Source: Pseudomonadota bacterium (GTDB taxonomy: Bacteria; Pseudomonadota; Gammaproteobacteria; Pseudomonadales; Cellvibrionaceae). From it: a DNA stretch of 9,217 nucleotides. Both the position numbers and the translations under genes were made by a program. Positions 1 to 6,492 of the stretch are shown here, piece by piece. The first letter of the stretch is position 1. Each line of letters begins with the position of its first letter. The notes beneath the pieces are model-generated. The model saw only the letters and a list, made by a program, of their open reading frames with translations. It was not told where the DNA came from and ran no database searches. The DNA lies in NCBI GenBank assembly GCA_023416875.1, contig JAEZGT010000151.1:1-9217 (forward strand), written 5' to 3'.

Positions 1-34
1 GTCTCGTGGGCTGGGAGTTGTGTTTAAGAGACAG
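1..34 (+). other. Residual Nextera transposase adapter (sequencing artefact)
   Basis: From memory of the Illumina Nextera read-2 adapter (outer part plus the 19-base Tn5 mosaic end), these 34 bases agree at 31 positions with no gaps. The three differences are position 13 (C to G), 18 (A to T) and 24 (A to T). The segment ends exactly at the mosaic-end terminus AAGAGACAG, and family-like protein sequence starts right after it. Its location at base 1 fits a contig end that was not adapter-trimmed. The mismatches, each a change to the complementary base, are odd and may reflect poor read quality or consensus error. It should not be treated as genomic sequence. Confidence 0.93.
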
Positions 35-460
35 GCTAATATCGGCGGCTTATTTCGGTTGGCGGATGCGTTGGGAGTGCGCCATATTTATTTAACCGGC
101 GCCAGCACGACTCCGCAAAATCCTAAAGTCCGTCGCAGCGCACGCGCGACTCAGCAATATGTGCCCTGGTCATACGCGCAAGATGCGCTGGCGCTGATCC
201 AAGAGTTGAAAGGTGGGCGGCGGATTGTAGCTTTAGAGATTACCAGCGCAAGTGTCGATATTCGCCGCGTGGCAATTTCGCCGGATGCGCCAATCGTTTT
301 AGTTGTGGGCAGTGAAAATCAGGGCATCAGCCAAGATCTGCTCGACGAAGCTGATCATGCAGTGCATATCCCGATGATGGGATACAACTCGTCAATGAAT
401 GTCGTCACGGCCTGTGCCATCGCAGTCTTTGAAATTACCAGAGAATTATCCGCCACCTGA
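35..460 (+). CDS. TrmH/SpoU-family RNA methyltransferase, 5'-truncated
   Basis: This is the C-terminal 141 residues of a SPOUT-class methyltransferase that would transfer a methyl group from S-adenosylmethionine to a tRNA or rRNA nucleotide, probably a ribose 2'-OH, in the cytoplasm. The three family motifs are present in order: motif 1, NIGGLFRLADALGV, at the very start; motif 2, IVLVVGSENQGIS, in the middle; and motif 3, HIPMMGYNSSMNVVTACAIA, near the end. Motifs 2 and 3 build the trefoil-knot cofactor site. The SSMNV form of motif 3 resembles a subgroup of small stand-alone TrmH-like proteins more than TrmL or RlmB, so the target RNA cannot be named. An in-frame GTG at 20 lies in the adapter and is not a real start, so the true start is missing beyond the contig edge. 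The next gene begins 53 bp downstream on the same strand. Confidence 0.88.
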   Translation, partial: ANIGGLFRLADALGVRHIYLTGASTTPQNPKVRRSARATQQYVPWSYAQDALALIQELKGGRRIVALEITSASVDIRRVAISPDAPIVLVVGSENQGISQDLLDEADHAVHIPMMGYNSSMNVVTACAIAVFEITRELSAT

Positions 461-513
461 GCGAGGCAGCCGTTACAATTCGAGATCCCTAAATTTCTAA
501 CAGCCGGTAGGTT

Positions 514-2262
514 ATGAGCGCCAGCGCAATCAACAATCTTCTTTTTCTGGGGGCGGTACTGGTTGCCGCCAGTATTCTCGTCAGTTCGTTTTCCACTCGC
601 ATAGGAATTCCTGTGCTGGTCATTTTTCTCGGTGTAGGTATGTTGGCCGGGGTGGACGGCATCGGCGGTATCGTCTTCGACAATTACCACGCAGCCTATC
701 TGGTCAGTAACCTCGCGTTGGCAGTCATTCTTCTCGATGGTGGTATGCGCACGCGGGCGTCCACTTTCCGCGTCGCATTGTGGCCGGCGTTATCCCTCGC
801 CACCTTCGGGGTGGTGATGACAGCCGGATTGACCGGAGTTGTGGCCGCGTGGCTGTTCGACCTGGAATTGCTCGAAGGTCTTTTGATCGGCGCGATCGTT
901 GGCTCCACCGATGCGGCGGTGGTATTCAATCTGTTGAACGGCAAAGGCCTCAACGAACGCGTCGGCTCGACGTTGGAAATCGAATCGGGTAGTAACGACC
1001 CTATGGCAATGTTCCTGACGGTGTCGTTGATTGCCATGCTGGCGGCAGGGGAGACCAGTTTTTCCTGGGGCTTTTTATTGAGTCTCGTCCAGCAATTCGG
1101 CATGGGCATAGTGCTCGGTTTGGCGGGCGGGTGGCTGTTGCTGACCTTGATAAACCGGCTCGATATCGCCGATGGCCTTTATCCGCTGCTCGCTGTCAGC
1201 GGCGGCATTATGCTCTATGCGATTTCCGGGGCTGTAGGCGGCAGTGGAATTCTCACGGTGTATGTGTGCGGTCTGTGGTTGGGCAACCGCCCGATTCGCA
1301 ATCGCACCGGCATTTTGCACATGTTCGACGGTCTCGCGTGGTTGAGTCAGATTGGCATGTTCCTGGTGCTCGGTCTTCTGCTAACGCCAAGCGATCTGCT
1401 GCCCATCGCGGTTCCCGCACTCCTGCTGTCCACCTGGATGATTCTGTTTGCGCGGCCGCTTTCGGTGTTTCTCGGCTTGCTGCCGTTCAAAGGATTTAAT
1501 TTGCGCGAGCGCACGTTCATTTCCTGGGTTGGTTTGCGCGGCGCGGTTCCCGTTATTCTCGCGGTGTTTCCGTTGATGGCGGGACTGGAGAATGCTCAGC
1601 TCTTTTTCAATGTCGCTTTCTTTATCGTGCTGGTATCGCTGCTGGTGCAGGGCACGACGCTCACCTGGGCGGCAAAACAAGCCGAGGTGGTGGTTCCGTC
1701 CGTGCCTATGCCGATCTCGCGGGCCGGATTGGGGGTGCATATCACCAGCCAGTGGGAGCTGTTCATCTATCGATTGGGCGCGGAAAAGTGGTGCATAGGC
1801 GCGGCCTTGCGCGAGCTGCACATGCCCGAGGGAACGCGTATCGCCGCGTTGTTCCGTGAACAGCAGCTGCTGCACCCGCGCGGCAGCACGCGCTTGATGG
1901 CCGGCGATATTCTGTGTGTTATCGGCCACGACTACGATCTGCCCGCGCTCGCTAAACTGTTCAGCGTCGCGCCCAGCCGTTCATCGGATATGCGCTTCTT
2001 CGGCGATTTTATTTTGAACGGTGATGTGTCTTTGCAGGAACTCGCGCCCCTGTATGCGCTGGATCTCGGGGCCATTGATGATCAAATGCTTCTTGGTACT
2101 TTTGCGGCCTCTCGCATCGGCGGTAAGCCCGTAATCGGGGACCACTTTGAATGGAGCGGCCTGGTGTGGACTGTGGTGGAAATGGACGGCAACCAAGTAC
2201 TCAAAGTGGGTGTCAAACCCGCCGCACCCAAATCCGCAGTGCCAAAGCCGGTGAAACCGTGA
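514..2262 (+). CDS. nhaP2: K+/H+ antiporter of the NhaP2/CvrA type (CPA1 family)
   Basis: This 582-residue inner-membrane protein is a cation/proton antiporter, expected to export K+ (and possibly Na+) in exchange for protons. Its length matches the roughly 580 residues of E. coli CvrA/NhaP2. Residues 1-385 form about a dozen hydrophobic segments. GSTDAAVVF (130-138) and the acidic signature ESGSNDP (157-163, with N161 and D162) are CPA1 ion-binding motifs, and SWVGLRGAVPV (337-347) is the conserved late membrane motif. The cytoplasmic tail has a TrkA-C/RCK-C-like domain (about 405-485) with MAGDILCVIG, then a CorC/HlyC-type transporter-associated domain (about 495-565). This arrangement is typical of NhaP2. 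The end is a Pro/Lys-rich tail. The ATG at 514 is the first good start, with only a weak ribosome binding site (GGTAGG). A secreted-protein gene follows 34 bp later and may share the transcript. The ion preference is inferred from the family. Confidence 0.9.
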   Translation: MSASAINNLLFLGAVLVAASILVSSFSTRIGIPVLVIFLGVGMLAGVDGIGGIVFDNYHAAYLVSNLALAVILLDGGMRTRASTFRVALWPALSLATFGVVMTAGLTGVVAAWLFDLELLEGLLIGAIVGSTDAAVVFNLLNGKGLNERVGSTLEIESGSNDPMAMFLTVSLIAMLAAGETSFSWGFLLSLVQQFGMGIVLGLAGGWLLLTLINRLDIADGLYPLLAVSGGIMLYAISGAVGGSGILTVYVCGLWLGNRPIRNRTGILHMFDGLAWLSQIGMFLVLGLLLTPSDLLPIAVPALLLSTWMILFARPLSVFLGLLPFKGFNLRERTFISWVGLRGAVPVILAVFPLMAGLENAQLFFNVAFFIVLVSLLVQGTTLTWAAKQAEVVVPSVPMPISRAGLGVHITSQWELFIYRLGAEKWCIGAALRELHMPEGTRIAALFREQQLLHPRGSTRLMAGDILCVIGHDYDLPALAKLFSVAPSRSSDMRFFGDFILNGDVSLQELAPLYALDLGAIDDQMLLGTFAASRIGGKPVIGDHFEWSGLVWTVVEMDGNQVLKVGVKPAAPKSAVPKPVKP

Positions 2263-2283
2263 TCGCTTTGGCGCTCGCCCATC

Positions 2284-2290
2284 AAGGAGA
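2284..2290 (+). promoter_or_regulatory. Ribosome binding site for the 131-residue secreted protein
   Basis: AAGGAGA lies six bases upstream of the ATG at 2297. It is a near-ideal Shine-Dalgarno sequence and sets the start of the downstream gene, placing the signal peptide at the N-terminus. Confidence 0.8.
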
Positions 2291-2296
2291 TTCACT

Positions 2297-2692
2297 ATGA
2301 AACGCGTCTGGCCATGTATTTTTCTTGTGTATGCCTCGCACGTGTCAGCTCAGAACGATGTTTTGATGATCGATCAGAGCATCGGCACCGATGTGAAATT
2401 GGCATTTCCCAACGAGCGCAATATTCAGCCTCGCTCCAGCGCCTTTCAGGTGGTGAGTTATGTACCCATGAGCAGCGAGCAAGGGGAGCGCTGGGCCATA
2501 GTCACGTTAAAAAATACTTCATCCGGCAGTCGCATTTTTGAGAGTCAGTATCTGCTAGGTTTATTCGCTGACGGCGACCGGCGTGAACCCGAAACATTTA
2601 AGCAAACTCTGACAGGTAATGAAGTGGTGTCCTTGACGCTCTCGTTCGGTCGGCACAAATTTCCCCTGTTAAATGTTGTTGCGCGGGACTGA
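2297..2692 (+). CDS. Small secreted protein of unknown function
   Basis: This 131-residue protein is not one I recognise. It begins with a short signal peptide (MKR, a hydrophobic core, then SHVSA at 14-18), with probable signal peptidase I cleavage before QNDV, so it should be periplasmic or extracellular with about 113 mature residues. The mature part has no cysteine and looks beta-rich, with alternating hydrophobic stretches such as WAIVTLKNTSSGSRIF and VVSLTLSF. The segment from the KNTSSGSRIF region to the end reads like a small immunoglobulin-like or beta-sandwich fold, but this is only an impression. The strong AAGGAGA site supports the start. It follows the K+/H+ antiporter by 34 bp and is probably co-transcribed with it. 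A link to ion or envelope stress is suggested only by position. Confidence 0.75.
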   Translation: MKRVWPCIFLVYASHVSAQNDVLMIDQSIGTDVKLAFPNERNIQPRSSAFQVVSYVPMSSEQGERWAIVTLKNTSSGSRIFESQYLLGLFADGDRREPETFKQTLTGNEVVSLTLSFGRHKFPLLNVVARD

Positions 2693-2718
2693 GCATCCGC
2701 TGCCACGTCTGTAATTTT

Positions 2719-2757
2719 GGTGGGGTGTGGAGGAATATTTACAACTCCGACCCCACC
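2719..2757 (+). terminator. Extended hairpin, possible terminator after the antiporter/secreted-protein pair
   Basis: GGTGGGGT (2719-2726) is a perfect inverted repeat of ACCCCACC (2750-2757). Inside it, GGAG (2729-2732) can pair with CTCC (2745-2748). The 3' side is pyrimidine-rich (about 2760-2785) but has no continuous T run, so intrinsic termination is uncertain. It lies 26 bp after the stop of the secreted-protein gene, where a terminator would be expected. Confidence 0.45.
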
Positions 2758-2882
2758 GATTCCTCTCTCTATTTTCTCCTCTGCCATCTGTGATGGCGTT
2801 CAAGCGTTATCTGGCAACTGGCGGATAATTTGCAACGGCATGCGGCCGACTTCCTTCTCTTTTGCTTTATCAGACTTTGAAC

Positions 2883-2886
2883 GGAG
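2883..2886 (+). promoter_or_regulatory. Ribosome binding site that decides the mscS-family start
   Basis: GGAG lies eight bases upstream of the ATG at 2895. An alternative in-frame TTG at 2862 would add 11 residues but has no comparable site in front of it, so the ATG is preferred. Confidence 0.6.
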
Positions 2887-2894
2887 AAATCGCC

Positions 2895-4148
2895 ATGCCA
2901 GAAGCCGTTGCCCAAACTGCGGATTCCATCAATGTGGTGGATCAAGTTACCAGCCACGTGGGCATAGAAAATATTGTGGGGATTGCCCTTGTCATCGCCG
3001 CTGTTTTACTCGCTGTAATCGCTCACTGGCTTTTATTCAAGCTGTTGCGACGAATCGCCAATCGCAACGACCATTTCCCGTGGCCGCACTTGGTCGAACG
3101 AGTCCGGGGCTTGGTCCGTCTCGGCATGATGATTCTGGCAGTGGAGCTCACTCTTCCGCTGGTACAAATGCCTCCGCGAGCTGAAGCGGCAGTTTCGCAG
3201 ATCACGACCTTATGCGTCATTGGTGTGGTGGGTTGGGTGGCGTTTCTGGTGGTGACGGTGCTGACAGACTTTTCCATATCGCGACATCGCATTGATGTGG
3301 AGAACAATCTCGAGGCCCGCAAAATGCGCACTCGTTTAAGGGTGCTGCGCCAAGCGCTGGTGATGATCATCTTTCTGGTGACGGTGGCGGCAATGCTGAT
3401 GACATTTCCCGGCGCGCGCAGTATCGGTGTCTCCTTATTTGCCTCGGCGGGTGTGGCGGGTATCGTCGTGGGTTTTGCAGCGCGCCCGGTGCTGAGCAAT
3501 CTTTTGGCGGGAATTCAAATCGCTCTGACCCAGCCCATTCGTATAGAAGATGCCGTGGTGGTGGAAGGTGAGTGGGGGTGGATTGAAGAAATCACGTCTA
3601 CCTACGTAGTAATCAAAATTTGGGACTGGCGCCGGCTCATAGTGCCGCTCAGCCACTTTATCGAAAAACCGTTTCAGAACTGGACGCGGGAGAGTGCGTC
3701 CATCATTGGCGCGGTGACCTGGCACACGGACTATACTGTGCCGATTGCGCAGATGCGGGAAAAGCTTAAGGAATTTCTCGGTCAATCCAAACTCTGGGAT
3801 GGCAACGTTCAGGTGCTACAAATCATTGATTCGAAGCCCGAAACGATGGAATTGCGCGCATTGATGAGCGCAAAAAACAGTCCTACCGCATGGGATCTTC
3901 GTTGTGAAATCCGCGAAAAGATGATCATGTGGCTGCAAAAAGAGCATCCGGGCGCATTGCCGCGTAACCGTGTGCAGGTGCAGATGGACGAGCGACGACC
4001 TCTTGAGCCTTTTGCTCCCGAGGAGCCGGATCGTCAAACCGGCGCAATGGCGCAGCAGATTGATACGCCGGAGGAGCCACCCGGGTCGGGACCCGCAAGT
4101 GGGACGCCGGCGCGTTCTGTGGGGGAAAGCGATAAACGCGTCTTATAG
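2895..4148 (+). CDS. MscS-family mechanosensitive ion channel
   Basis: This 417-residue inner-membrane channel is expected to open under membrane tension and release ions and small solutes after osmotic downshock. Hydrophobic helices lie at about 28-50, 72-90, 103-124 and 153-171. They are followed by the diagnostic Gly/Ala-rich pore helix (about 177-210), containing FASAGVAGIVVGFAARP and SNLLAGIQIAL, comparable to TM3 of E. coli MscS. The MscS beta domain follows (about 214-262, with PIRIEDAVVVEGEWGWIEEI and LIVPLSHFIEKPFQNW), then an alpha/beta cytoplasmic domain to about 366. The C-terminal 50 residues are a Pro/Glu/Gly-rich, probably disordered tail. It has more helices than the three-helix MscS (286 residues), so it belongs to one of the larger subfamilies. 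The start at 2895 is chosen for its GGAG site. Proximity to a K+/H+ antiporter fits an osmotic or ion-homeostasis role, but co-transcription is doubtful because a hairpin lies between them. Confidence 0.92.
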   Translation: MPEAVAQTADSINVVDQVTSHVGIENIVGIALVIAAVLLAVIAHWLLFKLLRRIANRNDHFPWPHLVERVRGLVRLGMMILAVELTLPLVQMPPRAEAAVSQITTLCVIGVVGWVAFLVVTVLTDFSISRHRIDVENNLEARKMRTRLRVLRQALVMIIFLVTVAAMLMTFPGARSIGVSLFASAGVAGIVVGFAARPVLSNLLAGIQIALTQPIRIEDAVVVEGEWGWIEEITSTYVVIKIWDWRRLIVPLSHFIEKPFQNWTRESASIIGAVTWHTDYTVPIAQMREKLKEFLGQSKLWDGNVQVLQIIDSKPETMELRALMSAKNSPTAWDLRCEIREKMIMWLQKEHPGALPRNRVQVQMDERRPLEPFAPEEPDRQTGAMAQQIDTPEEPPGSGPASGTPARSVGESDKRVL

Positions 4149-4162
4149 GAGACGCATTTATC
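4131..4162 (+). repeat. Long inverted repeat spanning the mscS-family stop codon
   Basis: GATAAACGCGTCT (4131-4143) and AGACGCATTTATC (4150-4162) are inverted copies matching at 12 of 13 positions around a six-base loop that contains most of the stop codon (4146-4148). No T run follows, so it is not a standard intrinsic terminator. It may stabilise the 3' end of the mRNA or be a protein-binding palindrome. Confidence 0.65.
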
Positions 4163-4226
4163 AGATTAGCGAAACCGGTAAAAATTGGTATAGGCCGTGT
4201 GGCTAGCGATGCTATTATGCAAAGTA

Positions 4227-4251
4227 CCGTTTAATAAAACGGCCTGTTTTT
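4227..4251 (+). terminator. Short hairpin with T tract, possible weak terminator
   Basis: CCGTTT (4227-4232) and AAACGG (4237-4242) form a 6-bp stem with an AATA loop. Five T residues end at 4251. The stem has only three G:C pairs, so termination would be weak. It is placed between the channel gene and the next open reading frame. Confidence 0.45.
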
Positions 4252-4272
4252 CTACCGCAATCGGTAAGTGAT

Positions 4273-4584
4273 GTGATTAGGACTTCCATAAAATATCTGC
4301 TGTTGCTGAGTTTTCTGCTGGCATTTTTGCCAGGTGAGAATGCTCGCCAACAGGATGTTGCGAAGACGAAACGCTTCGTTGTGGTGGCGGATCATGTCCA
4401 GAGTTTTGCCTGCCCGGAAAATCATAAAAAAGCCGATTGCGAAAAAGAAGACCCACATCCCCTCTCCTTGGTTGACCCGCTAAATCCTGTACCTCCAGGA
4501 GAGTCGGTTCAATATTTTACATTTTCGCTTCAGCTCGATACCACCGCTTACTATCCCATACGCGCACCTCCTGCTCAGGTTTAA
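4273..4584 (+). CDS. Small predicted exported protein, unknown function
   Basis: This 103-residue frame starts at a GTG at 4273 because no ATG is available in frame. The N-terminus is a convincing signal peptide or anchor: R3 and K7 followed by LLLLSFLLAFLPG, with a processing region before about residue 25. The mature part begins with RFVVVADHVQSFACPENH and contains two cysteines ten residues apart (ACPENHKKADC), a pattern that could form a disulfide in the periplasm. The remainder is proline-rich and ends in YYPIRAPPAQV, with no family I can name. It has only a weak ribosome binding site (GGTAAG). It has a hairpin before and another after it, suggesting its own small transcript. The signal peptide argues that it is a real gene. 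It could also be the degraded N-terminal remnant of a longer exported protein. Confidence 0.55.
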   Translation: MIRTSIKYLLLLSFLLAFLPGENARQQDVAKTKRFVVVADHVQSFACPENHKKADCEKEDPHPLSLVDPLNPVPPGESVQYFTFSLQLDTTAYYPIRAPPAQV

Positions 4585-4596
4585 CTCCTGTCTATC

Positions 4597-4627
4597 TCCC
4601 AAATGCCGTAATTATTTGGGATAAATT
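4597..4627 (+). terminator. Hairpin terminator candidate after the small exported protein
   Basis: TCCCAAAT (4597-4604) is a perfect inverted repeat of ATTTGGGA (4614-4621) with a nine-base loop, followed by TAAATTTT. It begins 13 bp past the stop at 4584, consistent with transcription ending before the CBS gene. Confidence 0.55.
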
Positions 4628-4711
4628 TTCAGTTTACGTTTGGTTTCACTGCCGATCGCCTACAGCTTTGCCCTGCGATTGCAGAGCCGTTGGTTTGCAT
4701 TGGCATTCGGT

Positions 4712-4717
4712 GGAGGA
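4712..4717 (+). promoter_or_regulatory. Ribosome binding site that decides the CBS-protein start
   Basis: GGAGGA sits six bases before the ATG at 4724. The same frame stays open upstream to a TTG at 4640, but that stretch lacks a ribosome binding site and does not resemble the CBS family, so translation should start at 4724. Confidence 0.85.
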
Positions 4718-4723
4718 CTTTGT

Positions 4724-5299
4724 ATGAAGCGTTTTCATATTTACCCAATTGAATCAGTTGATGAATTAGCCCATCCGGAATTTTCCAATTCCGTCACCTT
4801 GGATTCCCCTGCGCTGTCGGTCATGACAGATTTTAAATATCACGAGCCGCTGGTTGCCGGCAGTTCCGACCGAGCTGCGGATATCGAACAAAGTATGTTG
4901 CGCTCGCATGTGCGGATGAAGCTGGTGGTTAACGATCAGGACCAGTTTGTCGGTATCGTCAGTTTGGACGATCTCAATGCGCAGGAAATGCTTAAACGTG
5001 TGACGAAAGGAATGTCGCGGGATGATCTATCGGCTTCCGATTTTATGCGGCATAAAAATACCCTGCGCGCGCTCGACTATCACGAATTACGGCAGGCAAC
5101 GGTAAGGGATTTAGTGCAGACGCTTAAAGATAACGAACATCAGCACTACTTGGTGGTGGACCGCAAAGAGCACAAAATCCGCGGGGTGATATCGGCCAGT
5201 GATCTTGCGCGTAAGCTGCATCTGGAAATCAATATCAACAACCGCTCATCGTTCGTCAACGTATATTCCGCGCTCCACCCGGAGCCTGCATTGCACTAA
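4724..5299 (+). CDS. Stand-alone CBS-domain-pair protein
   Basis: This 191-residue soluble cytoplasmic protein is built almost only of two CBS domains, modules that as a pair bind adenine nucleotides or related ligands and act as sensors. The first repeat covers about 30-88, with LSVMTDFKYHEPLVAGSS and the closing strand-helix FVGIVSLDDLNAQEML. The second covers about 105-166, with DFM, TVRDLVQTLKDNEHQHYLVV and IRGVISASDLARKL. These are the typical CBS pattern of a V/I-x-D-x-M-like entry, a GIVS/GVIS strand and a D-L helix. No catalytic or transport domain is attached, so the protein probably regulates something in trans. The partner cannot be deduced from the sequence. The last 25 residues (LEININNRSSFVNVYSALH) are unassigned. 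The GGAGGA site fixes the start. A strong terminator follows, so the gene is probably transcribed alone or as the last gene of its unit. Confidence 0.88.
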   Translation: MKRFHIYPIESVDELAHPEFSNSVTLDSPALSVMTDFKYHEPLVAGSSDRAADIEQSMLRSHVRMKLVVNDQDQFVGIVSLDDLNAQEMLKRVTKGMSRDDLSASDFMRHKNTLRALDYHELRQATVRDLVQTLKDNEHQHYLVVDRKEHKIRGVISASDLARKLHLEININNRSSFVNVYSALHPEPALH

Positions 5300-5310
5300 C
5301 ACCCGCTTAC

Positions 5311-5335
5311 GCGGCCGGAAACGTTGTTTGGCCGC
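5311..5335 (+). repeat. GC-rich hairpin preceding the main terminator
   Basis: GCGGCC (5311-5316) pairs with GGCCGC (5330-5335), and AAAC (5319-5322) can pair with GTTT (5326-5329) inside it, leaving a GG bulge. It lies 11 bp past the CBS stop codon and just ahead of the T-tailed hairpin. It may assist termination or protect the 3' end. Confidence 0.5.
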
Positions 5336-5345
5336 CTGTTTTGCT

Positions 5346-5369
5346 GCGGACATGGATGTCCGCTTTTTT
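5346..5369 (+). terminator. Strong intrinsic terminator for the plus-strand block
   Basis: GCGGACA (5346-5352) and TGTCCGC (5357-5363) form a perfect 7-bp GC-rich stem with a TGGA loop, directly followed by six T residues (5364-5369). The polarity serves the plus strand. There is no T tract on the opposite side, so the convergent minus-strand gene ending at 5385 would need another signal. Confidence 0.9.
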
Positions 5370-5384
5370 ATGCTTCACCCGTGC

Positions 5385-6464
5385 TCAGAATACCAGCCGC
5401 GCCATAAGTTGCAGTTTAAGAAAATGGCTTTTGCGGTAGTCCGTGTCGTCGGTTTCCAACCCAAATATAAAGTTTGGATGGGCGATCTGCAGTCCCCAGA
5501 TATGATCCTCGGGAGACCAAGTAAGGCTGCCGGTCCAGTGCTGGTTGATATGCCAGTCACCAACCCACTTCAACCAATCTTTTCTGTCCAATTTCTCATA
5601 ATCCACGCCCGTACCGAAGCGCTCTTCCAGGCGGTATCTGTAGCTCAGTTCCGTATGCACCGGTAAGCGTTGGTGAAAGCGGGTGCGGAAGTGGCTGTAT
5701 TGGAAGGTCGGTCCATCGTTGGATGCGAGCCTGTTGATATTGCCCTCAATTCTGCTGCCGGGGGCGGTATTCCAATACAAGTCCGAAAACGCCTCGCCGA
5801 TATTCAGATTCACATAATGTTCACGCCATTCGTACTGCACATTAATATCGAGCGTGACTCCGTTGCCTTCCGGCGGATCCACCGGGCGATCAAAAATCTT
5901 GTCTTCTGGATAAGCGTAGTCGATGACAATGTTGGTTTGATTGTTCAAGGTTTCGGCAGGATCAAAAAAGCCGGACGCTTCCCCGTAATACAAATCCTGT
6001 AATGTCAGATAGGTGAAAATGGTTTTTACTGTAAGCCCGCGCCATGAAACCGTATAACCCAAATGCAGCCCTTCTGCTTCGGCACTATTCGCCTTCAAAT
6101 AAATGGAGTAAGCGCTTTTTTCCTGATCCAGGCCGCCGTTTTGCTCCAGATAATGGAGCCGTGCTGTGTCGTTGGAAAAATTCAGATAATAATAAAGATG
6201 CTTGCTGTAGCCGATTTGGAAATGATTGAGGATCACGCTGGTTCGCGCCACCTGTTTGGAGTACAAGCGGTTGCCGGATTTTAGTTCATCGGTTTCCCAA
6301 TCATCGAAATTGGCTTTGATAGTGACGGGTTCGCTGAGGTTGATGGAGCTGATACTGAGTTCTCCTCCGATCGGAAAAGGAGTGGCCATGGCGGGCATAC
6401 ACAAAGCGCAGCTGACAATAATCGTGCTTAGGGTGGCAATAGCAGTCGTATACAACAGAGTCAC
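5385..6464 (-). CDS. Predicted outer-membrane beta-barrel protein, unknown function
   Basis: I do not recognise a named family for this 359-residue protein. It has a hydrophobic N-terminus ending in MPAMA (residues 23-27), a good signal peptidase I site before TPFPIGG, though without the usual Lys/Arg. The mature chain has many short amphipathic strands rich in aromatic residues (LYYYLNF, LHLGYTVSW, VQYEWREHYVNLNI, ELSYRYRLEERF, WTGSLTW). It ends in LKLQLMARLVF, with the C-terminal Phe typical of proteins inserted by the BAM complex. Acidic turns and loops (FDDWETDE, FFDPAETLNN, PEDKIFDRPVDPPEG) separate the strands. It is probably an outer-membrane porin-like or assembly protein. The start is uncertain: GTG at 6464 sits within the AAAGGTGA ribosome-binding-like sequence, whereas an in-frame TTG at 6455 is better spaced from it. 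It lies downstream of the large surface-protein gene on the same strand, with a terminator between. Confidence 0.72.
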   Translation of the reverse strand: MTLLYTTAIATLSTIIVSCALCMPAMATPFPIGGELSISSINLSEPVTIKANFDDWETDELKSGNRLYSKQVARTSVILNHFQIGYSKHLYYYLNFSNDTARLHYLEQNGGLDQEKSAYSIYLKANSAEAEGLHLGYTVSWRGLTVKTIFTYLTLQDLYYGEASGFFDPAETLNNQTNIVIDYAYPEDKIFDRPVDPPEGNGVTLDINVQYEWREHYVNLNIGEAFSDLYWNTAPGSRIEGNINRLASNDGPTFQYSHFRTRFHQRLPVHTELSYRYRLEERFGTGVDYEKLDRKDWLKWVGDWHINQHWTGSLTWSPEDHIWGLQIAHPNFIFGLETDDTDYRKSHFLKLQLMARLVF

Positions 6465-6492
6465 CTTTGCGTTAGTCGATATCCGGTTAAGT

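Noticed and set aside
20..34. GTG at 20 as the start codon of the methyltransferase
   Set aside because: It lies inside the adapter-like sequence, and the family motif 1 follows almost immediately, whereas complete members have additional N-terminal residues. The gene is truncated.
1381..1929. 182-residue open frame on the minus strand
   Set aside because: It is fully antisense to the antiporter gene, rich in Arg, Gln and His as expected for a shadow frame, and has no family resemblance.
2862..2894. TTG start for the channel gene, 11 residues upstream
   Set aside because: There is no ribosome binding site in front of it, whereas the ATG at 2895 has a properly spaced GGAG.
2717..3184. 155-residue plus-strand frame overlapping the channel gene
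   Set aside because: It overlaps the clear MscS-family gene in another frame, and its composition (Arg, Cys and Ser rich) is that of a shadow frame.
3023..3499. 158-residue minus-strand frame
   Set aside because: It is antisense to the transmembrane part of the channel gene. The Thr/Arg-rich composition is explained by reverse-reading hydrophobic codons.
4185..4218. Possible sigma-70 promoter with TTGGTA and TATTAT
   Set aside because: The -10-like TATTAT is good, but the spacing to the only -35-like element is 22 bp, well outside the usual 16-18.
4640..4723. TTG start for the CBS protein, 28 residues upstream
   Set aside because: It has no ribosome binding site, and the extra segment is unlike CBS proteins. 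The ATG at 4724 has a strong GGAGGA.
5199..5666. 155-residue plus-strand frame across the convergent gap
   Set aside because: It runs through the terminator and into the antisense of the barrel gene, overlapping the end of the CBS gene.
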